In this document: one piece after another, positions 1-4,550 of the stretch
Numbering within the stretch: position 1 is the first letter of the stretch
Layout: each line of letters starts with the position of its first letter
Program-made: the position numbers and the translations under genes
Assembly (NCBI GenBank): GCA_902493755.1
Contig: CABURF010000072.1
Span: forward strand, 1 to 6,278
Source of the DNA: an uncultured Coriobacteriia bacterium
Lineage (GTDB): Bacteria; Actinomycetota; Coriobacteriia; Coriobacteriales; QAMH01
Length of the DNA: 6,278 nucleotides
Reading direction: 5' to 3'
Notes under the pieces: generated by a model
Databases searched by the model: none
What the model saw: only the letters and a program-made list of their open reading frames with translations
What the model was told of the DNA's origin: nothing

Positions 1-1023
1 GTGCCCAGGATTCGAGGGACAATACGTGGCCGCAGCCTCGCGCGTCAGGTATCCGCCGTACAGCGAGCCTCCGAGTGCGGAGACAACCCTGTTGATGCCC
101 TCTTCCCATGAGCCAAAGCTATAGTTGCCGTAGCCCCAGGCATTGTGCGAACGGAAGCAGACGGCGCCCTTGCTGCTCTCCACGTACGAAATCGCCGGCG
201 CCCAACGTGGGTCAACGCCGTTATCCCAGGCAGCCGCTGCGTAATACTCGCCCGTACCCGCCATGGGCGAGCCCGAGAGATACGCGTCGATGCGCGGTGC
301 CCAATCACTCACGAAATCGGATTTATCCGCCGACCAACCCACATGCGAGGCGCTGACCGATGATGCCGCGTTGCTCGCCGCACTCGCAGCTTGTTTCTCG
401 TCGGCACTCGCCGAATCCGAATTGATGATGTACTGGCTTGCCTGTTGCTCGGCAGCCTGTGCGGCGGCAGCGCGGGCCGCCACGCGTTCACGAGCCTCGC
501 GGGCTTGCTGCAGCGAATCGAGCGCATCCTGGGCGGCCTTGTCGACGTTTGCCTTGTCGCTCGCGAGTTTCTCACGAGCGCTCTTGAGCTCGGACTCCAT
601 TTGGATAGCGCTTTGGATCTCCGTCGTGTTGTACTCGATGATCCAATTGTACGAATCGACAATCGCAAGCATGTCGGTGACGCTTGTCGACTCGAGCAGC
701 ATCATGAGCACGCTCGAAGAATCGTACTCGTACTTGTAGAGCGCTCGTATGCTCTCGTCAGAACGTTCGCGCTGGGCGGGAAGCGTGGCTTCGAGCTCCG
801 CTATACGCGCATCGAGTGTCGCTATCTCAGCCGTTAGCTCCTCCTGGCGTGAGATGGCGTCGTTATAGGCATCGGCACTGGACTTGACTTGCGCCTCAAG
901 AGCTTCGGCTTCTTCATCTGCGAGGGATGTCTGCACAAACCCGCCGCTGGCAAGACAAGTCGCAAGCGCCAACAAAGATGAGAGCGCGAGGATGATGCCT
1001 CGGTTGAGTGCATGTTGCAGCAA
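1..1023 (-). CDS. Secreted PcsB-like coiled-coil protein with lysozyme-like domain (3' end outside window)
   Basis: Probable exported peptidoglycan-active protein acting at the cell wall. The visible 341 codons start with a signal peptide: residues 4-9 include one Arg, residues 10-30 are hydrophobic, and SLA-DEE around 34-35 suggests the cleavage site. Residues 36-195 are rich in Ala, Glu, Lys and Gln in heptad-like order, a coiled coil, with a PcsB-type stretch (LLESTSVTDML, 109-119). A Ser/Ala linker (201-228) leads to a lysozyme/glucosaminidase-like domain from about 235, with ISYVESSKG (278-286) and NAWGYGNYSFGSWEEG (294-309). Glu282 is the likely catalytic acid by analogy. The C-terminus is missing, probably only a short piece. 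The start is TTG: an in-frame TGA lies 9 bases upstream of it, no ATG occurs in frame before residue 107, and GAGG sits 7 bases upstream. It has its own promoter candidate and follows a repeat-filled spacer. The enzymatic role is inferred; a purely structural or regulatory role of the coiled coil is also possible. Confidence 0.8.
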   Translation of the reverse strand, partial: MLQHALNRGIILALSSLLALATCLASGGFVQTSLADEEAEALEAQVKSSADAYNDAISRQEELTAEIATLDARIAELEATLPAQRERSDESIRALYKYEYDSSSVLMMLLESTSVTDMLAIVDSYNWIIEYNTTEIQSAIQMESELKSAREKLASDKANVDKAAQDALDSLQQAREARERVAARAAAAQAAEQQASQYIINSDSASADEKQAASAASNAASSVSASHVGWSADKSDFVSDWAPRIDAYLSGSPMAGTGEYYAAAAWDNGVDPRWAPAISYVESSKGAVCFRSHNAWGYGNYSFGSWEEGINRVVSALGGSLYGGYLTREAAATYCPSNPGH

Positions 1024-1030
1024 AAAATAA

Positions 1031-1034
1031 CCTC
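1031..1034 (-). promoter_or_regulatory. Ribosome binding site fixing a TTG start
   Basis: On the minus strand this reads GAGG, 7 bases before the TTG at 1023-1021. Together with the in-frame TGA just upstream it decides the start of the coiled-coil/lysozyme-like gene, which has no usable ATG. Confidence 0.6.
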
Positions 1035-1067
1035 ATTTACGCTTCGTTTACGTGCATGCGGGACATA

Positions 1068-1096
1068 ACTGTAGCGTAAGCTAGCAATATGCTCAA
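1068..1096 (-). promoter_or_regulatory. Candidate sigma-70-type promoter for the lysozyme-like gene
   Basis: The minus strand reads TTGAGC (1096-1091), a 17-base spacer, then TACAGT (1073-1068). Each box matches 4 of 6 consensus bases and the spacing is ideal. Transcription would begin near 1061 and give a leader of roughly 40 bases before the TTG start at 1023. This is a motif match only. Confidence 0.45.
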
Positions 1097-1142
1097 AAGC
1101 CGTCACATTCCCTACATATCCGCTTCACAACTGCGAAAGAGG

Positions 1143-1154
1143 TGTTCGCGAACA
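1143..1154. promoter_or_regulatory. Perfect 12-bp palindrome, possible operator
   Basis: TGTTCGCGAACA is a perfect dyad about 47 bases upstream of the -35 box of the lysozyme-like gene. The position would suit an activator or repressor dimer. The half-sites are oriented GTTC-GAAC, the reverse of the GAAC-N4-GTTC box of Gram-positive LexA, so an SOS role is not supported. A 12-bp dyad can arise by chance. Confidence 0.3.
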
Positions 1155-1183
1155 ATCCCGTCCCATCAAGGGGGGGCAGTCAA

Positions 1184-1330
1184 TGCCATTTCGAGCGAAG
1201 CGGAGCGAAGTCGAGAAATCTCGCCCTTCGCGTTTCGGTGGTTGTGGCGAGGAGATTTCTCCACTCCGGCGCTATGCGCCTCCGGTCGAAATGACATGGG
1301 AAGGGCTGCGGCGCCATCGTCGAAATGGCA
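1184..1330. repeat. REP/MITE-like palindromic repeat
   Basis: The element is bounded by a perfect 11-bp inverted pair, TGCCATTTCGA (1184-1194) and TCGAAATGGCA (1320-1330). A second internal TCGAAATG at 1286-1293 also pairs with the left end. Nested inside are GAGAAATCTC (1213-1222) against GAGATTTCTC (1252-1261), the small hairpin GGCGC-TAT-GCGCC (1268-1280), and a direct repeat of GAGCGAAG (1193-1200 and 1203-1210). No transposase is present. The layout resembles the CATTTCGAGCG-type intergenic repeats scattered in many bacterial genomes. Copy number cannot be judged from one window. Confidence 0.65.
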
Positions 1331-1341
1331 GACATAAAAAT

Positions 1342-1368
1342 GAGACAGTTGCTTTGAGCAACTGTCTC
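1342..1368 (-). terminator. Strong, probably bidirectional intrinsic terminator of serC
   Basis: A perfect 12-bp stem (1342-1353 with 1357-1368) closes a 3-base loop and begins about 20 bases beyond the serC stop. On the minus strand it is followed by a short U tract (ATTTTTAT); on the plus strand by GTTTTTC, so it could end transcription both ways. Its stem is identical to the outer arms of the palindrome inside the methyltransferase gene at 5160-5240. Confidence 0.85.
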
Positions 1369-1388
1369 GTTTTTCGATTGCGTCCTAC

Positions 1389-2468
1389 CTATTTGTTGTT
1401 GACCTCGAACTCGCGCATGAAGTCGACAAGCGCCTGCACGCCCTCGATGGGCATGGCGTTGTAGATGCTCGCACGCATGCCACCCACGCTGCGATGGCCC
1501 TTGATGTTGGCCAGGCCAGCAACAGTTGCCTCGGCGATGAACTTCTTGTCGAGGTCTTCGTCGCCCGTGATGAACGGAACGTTCATAATGGAACGGTCCT
1601 TGGGGTTGACCGTGCTCGAGAAAAGGTCGCTCGAGTCGAGGTAGTCGTAGAGAAGCTTGGCCTTTGCCTCGTTGCGCTCCTTCATGACCTCGAGACCGCC
1701 CAGCTCCTTGATCCACTTGAACACGAGACCGCACACGTAGATGCCGTAGCTCGGCGGCGTGTTGTAGAGGCTACCGCTATCGGCATGCGTCTTGAAGCGC
1801 AGCATGGTGGGCACGCCGGGAAGGTCGTCGGGAATAAGATCCTCGCGCACGATGACGATCTGGACGCCGGCCGGGCCGCAGTTCTTCTGCACGCCAGCGT
1901 GGATGAGACCGTACTTGCTCACGTCAACCGGCTCGGAGAGGAACATGGAGCTCTGGTCGGACACGAGCACGTGACCCTTGGTGTTGGGCAGCGTGTAGAT
2001 GCGGTTGCCGTAGACGGTCTCGTTCTCGCAGATGTAGACGAAGGACGCATCATCGCGAATGTCGAGGTCGGAGAGGTCGGGAATCCACGAGAAGTTGTCG
2101 CCCTCACTGTTGACCAACAGCTTGGGATCACCGAGGATCTGAGCCTCTTTGTACGCCTTCTTGGACCAGCCACCGGTAACGATGTAATCGGCCTTGCCAT
2201 TGGTGGCGAGGTTCATGAACACCGACGCGAAGAGCAGAGAGTCACCGCCCTGCAAGAAAAGCACCTTGTAATTGTCCGGGATGGACAGCAGCTCACGCAG
2301 GTCTTGCTCGGCCTCGGTGATAATCTTCGTGAACGCAGCCGAACGATGGCTCATCTCCATGACGGACATGCCAGTGCCCTCGTAATCGAGCATTTCGCTC
2401 GCCGCTTGCTTCAGGACCTCCTCGGGGAGGACCGCCGGACCGGCGGAAAAATTGTACACGCGTGCCAT
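1389..2468 (-). CDS. serC: Phosphoserine aminotransferase (EC 2.6.1.52)
   Basis: SerC is a cytosolic pyridoxal-phosphate enzyme. It converts 3-phosphohydroxypyruvate plus glutamate to phosphoserine plus 2-oxoglutarate in serine synthesis; in bacteria with the DXP-independent-of-ribose route it also acts in pyridoxal phosphate synthesis. The 359-residue product has the usual family length. Visible family blocks are NFSAGPAVLP (6-15), MSHRSAAF (39-46), FLQGGDS (71-77), SDQSSMFLS (170-178) with the cofactor-contacting Asp171, AGVQKNCGPAG (191-201) whose Lys195 should carry the PLP Schiff base, and KGHRSVGGMRASIYNAMP (323-340) for phosphate binding. The start at 2468 is chosen because conserved sequence begins at once (MARVYNFSAGP) and AAAGGAA lies 10 bases upstream; a longer frame to 2552 adds unconserved residues. 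It appears monocistronic: promoter candidate upstream, terminator downstream. No serA or serB is in the window. Confidence 0.97.
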   Translation of the reverse strand: MARVYNFSAGPAVLPEEVLKQAASEMLDYEGTGMSVMEMSHRSAAFTKIITEAEQDLRELLSIPDNYKVLFLQGGDSLLFASVFMNLATNGKADYIVTGGWSKKAYKEAQILGDPKLLVNSEGDNFSWIPDLSDLDIRDDASFVYICENETVYGNRIYTLPNTKGHVLVSDQSSMFLSEPVDVSKYGLIHAGVQKNCGPAGVQIVIVREDLIPDDLPGVPTMLRFKTHADSGSLYNTPPSYGIYVCGLVFKWIKELGGLEVMKERNEAKAKLLYDYLDSSDLFSSTVNPKDRSIMNVPFITGDEDLDKKFIAEATVAGLANIKGHRSVGGMRASIYNAMPIEGVQALVDFMREFEVNNK

Positions 2469-2478
2469 GGGTTGGTGT

Positions 2479-2485
2479 TCCTTTC
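2479..2485 (-). promoter_or_regulatory. Ribosome binding site of serC
   Basis: AAAGGAA on the minus strand, 10 bases before the ATG at 2468-2466. It supports the internal start over the upstream in-frame ATG at 2552, which would add 28 residues unlike any SerC. Confidence 0.5.
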
Positions 2486-2511
2486 GTCCTACTACAGTTG
2501 ATAATCTGCAC

Positions 2512-2545
2512 ATACTAGCACTTCGATAAACGCGACTATGTGCAA
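2512..2545 (-). promoter_or_regulatory. Possible extended -10 promoter for serC
   Basis: The minus strand shows TGCTAGTAT (2520-2512), an extended -10 box (TGn plus TAGTAT), about 43 bases before the serC ATG. A TTGCAC at 2545-2540 resembles a -35 box, but the spacer is 22 bases, too long for normal use, so recognition would rest on the extended -10. This is a weak call based on motif and position. Confidence 0.3.
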
Positions 2546-2575
2546 AAAGCACAGAGTGGACAAGGGGCTACGGCA

Positions 2576-2602
2576 AAGGGGCCGGGCAGCGCCCGACCCC
2601 TT
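2576..2602 (-). terminator. GC-rich terminator hairpin after hpf
   Basis: AAGGGG-C-CGGGC (2576-2587) pairs with GCCCG-A-CCCCTT (2591-2602) around the loop AGC, with a single C/A mismatch. It lies about 27 bases beyond the hpf stop. The following U tract is poor (CCCCTTTGCC on the minus strand), so termination may be incomplete. A second CAAGGGG at 2561-2567 offers an alternative partner for the same CCCCTTG. Confidence 0.6.
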
Positions 2603-2628
2603 GTTCAAACGATGGCGTGTCTTATTGC

Positions 2629-3204
2629 CTAAGCGTTGATGATCGGCTTGATGATGCCGTAACCGCCGTTCTTGCGATGGTAGATAACCTGAATCTGATG
2701 CGCGTCCTGATCGAAGTAGACGAAGAAGTCGTGACCGAGCAGGTCCGTCTGGACGAGCGCGTGCTCCTCGGTCATTGGCTCCATCTCGACTTCCTTCAGG
2801 CGCACGAGCAAATCATCGTCTTCCTCGGGCTCGGTCGGGATGACATCGGGGATGTCCAGCTCATCGGGCTGGAGATGGCGAATGCTACCCCTGCCACCGC
2901 GACGCTCCACGATCCTCGTCTTGTACTTGCGCAGCTGACGGGCAACCTTGTCGGATGCCAGGTCGATGGCCGCGTACATGTCCTCGGCGGACTCGGCCAC
3001 GCGGATGACAGCACCCTTGGCGTTGACCGTGACCTCGCAAATGGCATTGAGTGAAATGGCCGGATTCTTCTCGGTGCGCAGGACGACCTCTGCGTCCATG
3101 GCAGCGCTGTCGAACACCTCGAGCGAACGCCCGATCTTCTCGTCAACGTAGTCCTTGATAGCGGGAGTGACGTTCATCTTTCGTCCCGAAACTGTGATAG
3201 CCAT
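2629..3204 (-). CDS. hpf: Long ribosome hibernation promoting factor
   Basis: Long-form HPF (RaiA/YfiA family) binds the 30S subunit in the tRNA/mRNA channel and joins 70S ribosomes into inactive 100S dimers in stationary phase or stress. The 191-residue product shows both domains. The N-terminal ribosome-binding domain (1 to about 100) starts MAITVSGRKMNVTPAIKDYV and contains basic RQLRKYKTRIVERRGGRG (89-106). An acidic linker (112-131) leads to the C-terminal dimerisation domain (about 137-191) with the signature MTEEHALVQTDLLGHDFFVY (144-163) and the ending YHRKNGGYGIIKP. The start at 3204 is backed by AGGAGG six bases upstream and by family alignment; the reading frame runs further upstream, overlapping the next gene, without conserved sequence. 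The gap to the lipoprotein stop is 31 bases with no terminator, so cotranscription is likely. The usual control is stress or growth phase; nothing here shows it directly. Confidence 0.96.
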   Translation of the reverse strand: MAITVSGRKMNVTPAIKDYVDEKIGRSLEVFDSAAMDAEVVLRTEKNPAISLNAICEVTVNAKGAVIRVAESAEDMYAAIDLASDKVARQLRKYKTRIVERRGGRGSIRHLQPDELDIPDVIPTEPEEDDDLLVRLKEVEMEPMTEEHALVQTDLLGHDFFVYFDQDAHQIQVIYHRKNGGYGIIKPIINA

Positions 3205-3210
3205 GATAAA

Positions 3211-3216
3211 CCTCCT
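3211..3216 (-). promoter_or_regulatory. Strong ribosome binding site of hpf
   Basis: AGGAGG on the minus strand, 6 bases before the ATG at 3204-3202. A near-perfect Shine-Dalgarno sequence in the short gap after the lipoprotein stop, consistent with efficient translation from a shared transcript. Confidence 0.75.
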
Positions 3217-3235
3217 TGATCGTGGGTTGCTCGTT

Positions 3236-4237
3236 CTACTCGTCGCCAGACTGCTCGCCCGTATCCTCCTCACCTGGGTTTTCCGGCGCATCGGGATTAG
3301 GTTCCTCGGGATTCTCTGGCTCTGCCGGCACGCCGATGCCAAAGGCCTTGGCTGGCAGCGTCGCCAGATCGGTCTTTCCTGCGAGAAGCGTATCGCCATC
3401 GGTGCCAAGCCACTTGGTCGCGATGACACGCATGACGCCGTTCTCGTTAATCGTCTTGATGGCGGTATTGACACCGCTCGAAAGCGCGGAGCTCTGCGTA
3501 AGCGTCACGGCATAGATGGGCGTGACGCAATCTGCGCCCAAAAAGCCCATGCGGATGACGCTCTCGTAGTTACGCGCGAAGTAGTCGCCGATGACCGCGT
3601 CAGTCACGAGGAACTTCTGCTCGCCATTGTTGAGCGCGTCAAACGCCGCCTGCATGGTGGGCATGGCGACGACCTTGTCGATACCAAGAAGCTCCTGCAC
3701 CTTGCTCGCAGCGGTGGTCTCGGCCTGGACGAGCACCTTGGCAGTGCCGGCAGCCGTCTGTGCCGCGACATCCTCGATGGAGACGGGACGATTGGTGCTC
3801 AGGCAGAACAGCGAGAGGCCGTCCGTCAGATACGGATCGCTGTAGGCGACGAGATCGCCCGTACCGGACTTGGTGAGCCCAAGAGCGACATCGACCTGCT
3901 TGTTGCTGAGCGCGAAGCGGCCACTCGACCCGACGTCGACAATCTGCATGCGCAAGCCAAGCTCCTGAGCGATGGCCGCGGCAACGTCGACGTCGATGCC
4001 GACGGTCTGGTTGCTCGAGTTGGTGCCGCCGTACGGTGAGTTGCTCGTGTTGATGCCCACGGTGAGCACACCCTCGGTGATGGTTGCCGAGGCATCCAGC
4101 TTGGGCGTGAGGTTGCTCTCAACCTGCGTCTTGGTTTGAAGCTGGCATGCGGACAGCCCGACCACGGCAAGCATGCACACGGCAAGCGCCATGATGATCG
4201 AGGCTATTGTCTTGTGTTTGATTTGCTTTGCGAACAT
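3236..4237 (-). CDS. Family 3 solute-binding lipoprotein (amino-acid type ABC importer)
   Basis: This is probably the membrane-anchored substrate receptor of an ABC importer for polar amino acids. The 333 residues begin with a lipoprotein signal: basic MFAKQIKHK, a hydrophobic core (11-27) and the lipobox LSAC with Cys31 as the lipidated residue. The family 3 binding fold runs from about 51 to 283: VLTVGINTSNSPYGG (57-71), VGIDVDVAAAIAQELGL (79-95), VDVALGLT (115-122) and YSDPYLTDGLSLF (132-144). The tail (306-333) is Pro/Glu/Asp-rich and probably disordered. The ATG at 4237 is chosen because it directly precedes the signal peptide and GGAG lies 4 bases upstream, somewhat close; the frame continues to 4375 without a signal-like start. 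No permease or ATPase gene is adjacent, so the partner is unknown or the protein may be a sensor. The ligand cannot be read from the sequence. hpf follows 31 bases downstream. Confidence 0.88.
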   Translation of the reverse strand: MFAKQIKHKTIASIIMALAVCMLAVVGLSACQLQTKTQVESNLTPKLDASATITEGVLTVGINTSNSPYGGTNSSNQTVGIDVDVAAAIAQELGLRMQIVDVGSSGRFALSNKQVDVALGLTKSGTGDLVAYSDPYLTDGLSLFCLSTNRPVSIEDVAAQTAAGTAKVLVQAETTAASKVQELLGIDKVVAMPTMQAAFDALNNGEQKFLVTDAVIGDYFARNYESVIRMGFLGADCVTPIYAVTLTQSSALSSGVNTAIKTINENGVMRVIATKWLGTDGDTLLAGKTDLATLPAKAFGIGVPAEPENPEEPNPDAPENPGEEDTGEQSGDE

Positions 4238-4550
4238 CTTGCTCCGTTTTTCATGGGCCAGTGAAAGCGCTCCTCCCAACTGACCTGGTTTTTGACCCCA
4301 CACTCGCATACAGAAACTTTTGCCTGATACTATCTCACTACTCATTTTCTCGCCCGGGCCACCGTATGTGACCATAACGGACGGTACGTCTTACCCCTAA
4401 GATGCGCCATGCTCACGTGCAGGAAATCCTGCCCGCTTACGTGGATCCTTTCGACCGCATCTGCCTTGGACTAGAGCTGTCTTACCAGCTCGCAACCACA
4501 GACTTGGGAGGAGCGGCTCTAGTGTATCACGCAGCGGATAATCGCGTGGT
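4238..4550 (-). other. Non-coding spacer between rlmKL and the lipoprotein gene
   Basis: The 313 bases show no credible gene. Short frames here are continuations of shadow frames or lack a ribosome binding site. The right half (4400-4523) has nested inverted repeats, described separately. A bulged hairpin lies at 4362-4380 (CCGTATG against CATAACGG on the plus strand). I see no clear rho-independent terminator after rlmKL and no convincing promoter for the lipoprotein gene, so read-through or a non-canonical promoter must be allowed for. Confidence 0.6.
4400..4523 (-). ncRNA. Candidate structured leader or small RNA upstream of the lipoprotein-hpf pair
   Basis: Two helical blocks are visible. 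Block one: ACTAGAGC (4470-4477) pairs perfectly with GCTCTAGT (4516-4523), while a local hairpin GAGCTG (4474-4479) with CAGCTC (4486-4491) uses some of the same bases, so the two folds exclude each other. Block two: AGATGCG (4400-4406) pairs with CGCATCT (4456-4462) and encloses CACGT (4414-4418) with ACGTG (4439-4443) and an inner hairpin GCAGG (4419-4423) with CCTGC (4428-4432). This many nested perfect pairings suggest a folded RNA. I do not recognise a known riboswitch core. A raiA-motif RNA is a candidate because such RNAs often lie near raiA/hpf genes, but I cannot confirm the consensus. Strand is assumed from the flanking genes. Confidence 0.35.

Larger units (their letters stand above)
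1024..1388. other. Repeat-rich intergenic spacer between serC and the lysozyme-like gene
   Basis: This spacer of 365 bases contains no convincing gene. From right to left it holds the serC terminator (1342-1368), a palindromic REP/MITE-like repeat (1184-1330), a run of seven G (1170-1176), a perfect 12-bp palindrome (1143-1154) and the promoter and ribosome binding site of the lysozyme-like gene. Short open frames crossing it are read through repeats and show no coding character. Confidence 0.7.

Noticed and set aside
834..1106. Open frame of 90 codons on the minus strand overlapping the start of the lysozyme-like gene
   Set aside because: It is out of frame with the signal peptide and coiled coil, which begin at the TTG at 1023 with a good ribosome binding site; its own translation shows no structure.
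1170..1176. Run of seven G as a possible phase-variation tract
   Set aside because: It lies in a spacer upstream of the promoter candidate, outside any coding region and outside the -35/-10 interval, so there is no evidence for slippage control.
1494..2501. Long open frame of 335 codons on the plus strand opposite serC
   Set aside because: It is an antisense shadow of a clearly identified gene: the composition (Val, His, Arg, Glu-rich) mirrors the serC codons and no family motif or proper ribosome binding site is seen.
2469..2552. N-terminal extension of SerC to the ATG at 2552
   Set aside because: The 28 extra residues are not part of the SerC family, which begins at the NFSAGP block, and the better ribosome binding site precedes 2468.
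3155..4039. Open frame of 294 codons on the plus strand opposite the lipoprotein gene and the start of hpf
   Set aside because: Antisense shadow caused by high-GC codon usage; it crosses two real genes and has no recognisable domain.
4204..4254. Sixteen-codon upstream frame (MKNGARC...) overlapping the lipoprotein start
   Set aside because: The nearest strong Shine-Dalgarno-like sequence is 17 bases from its ATG, too far, so translation is not supported.
4258..4284. SAH-riboswitch-like string (GGGAGGAGCGCTTTCA on the minus strand)
   Set aside because: Only a short 5' resemblance; the required downstream pairing partners do not occur before the coding region starts.
4440..4510. tRNA-like D-arm string (GAGCTGGTAAGACAGCTC) in the spacer
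   Set aside because: No matching acceptor stem, T-arm with TTCGA loop, or anticodon arm in the right spacing on either strand.
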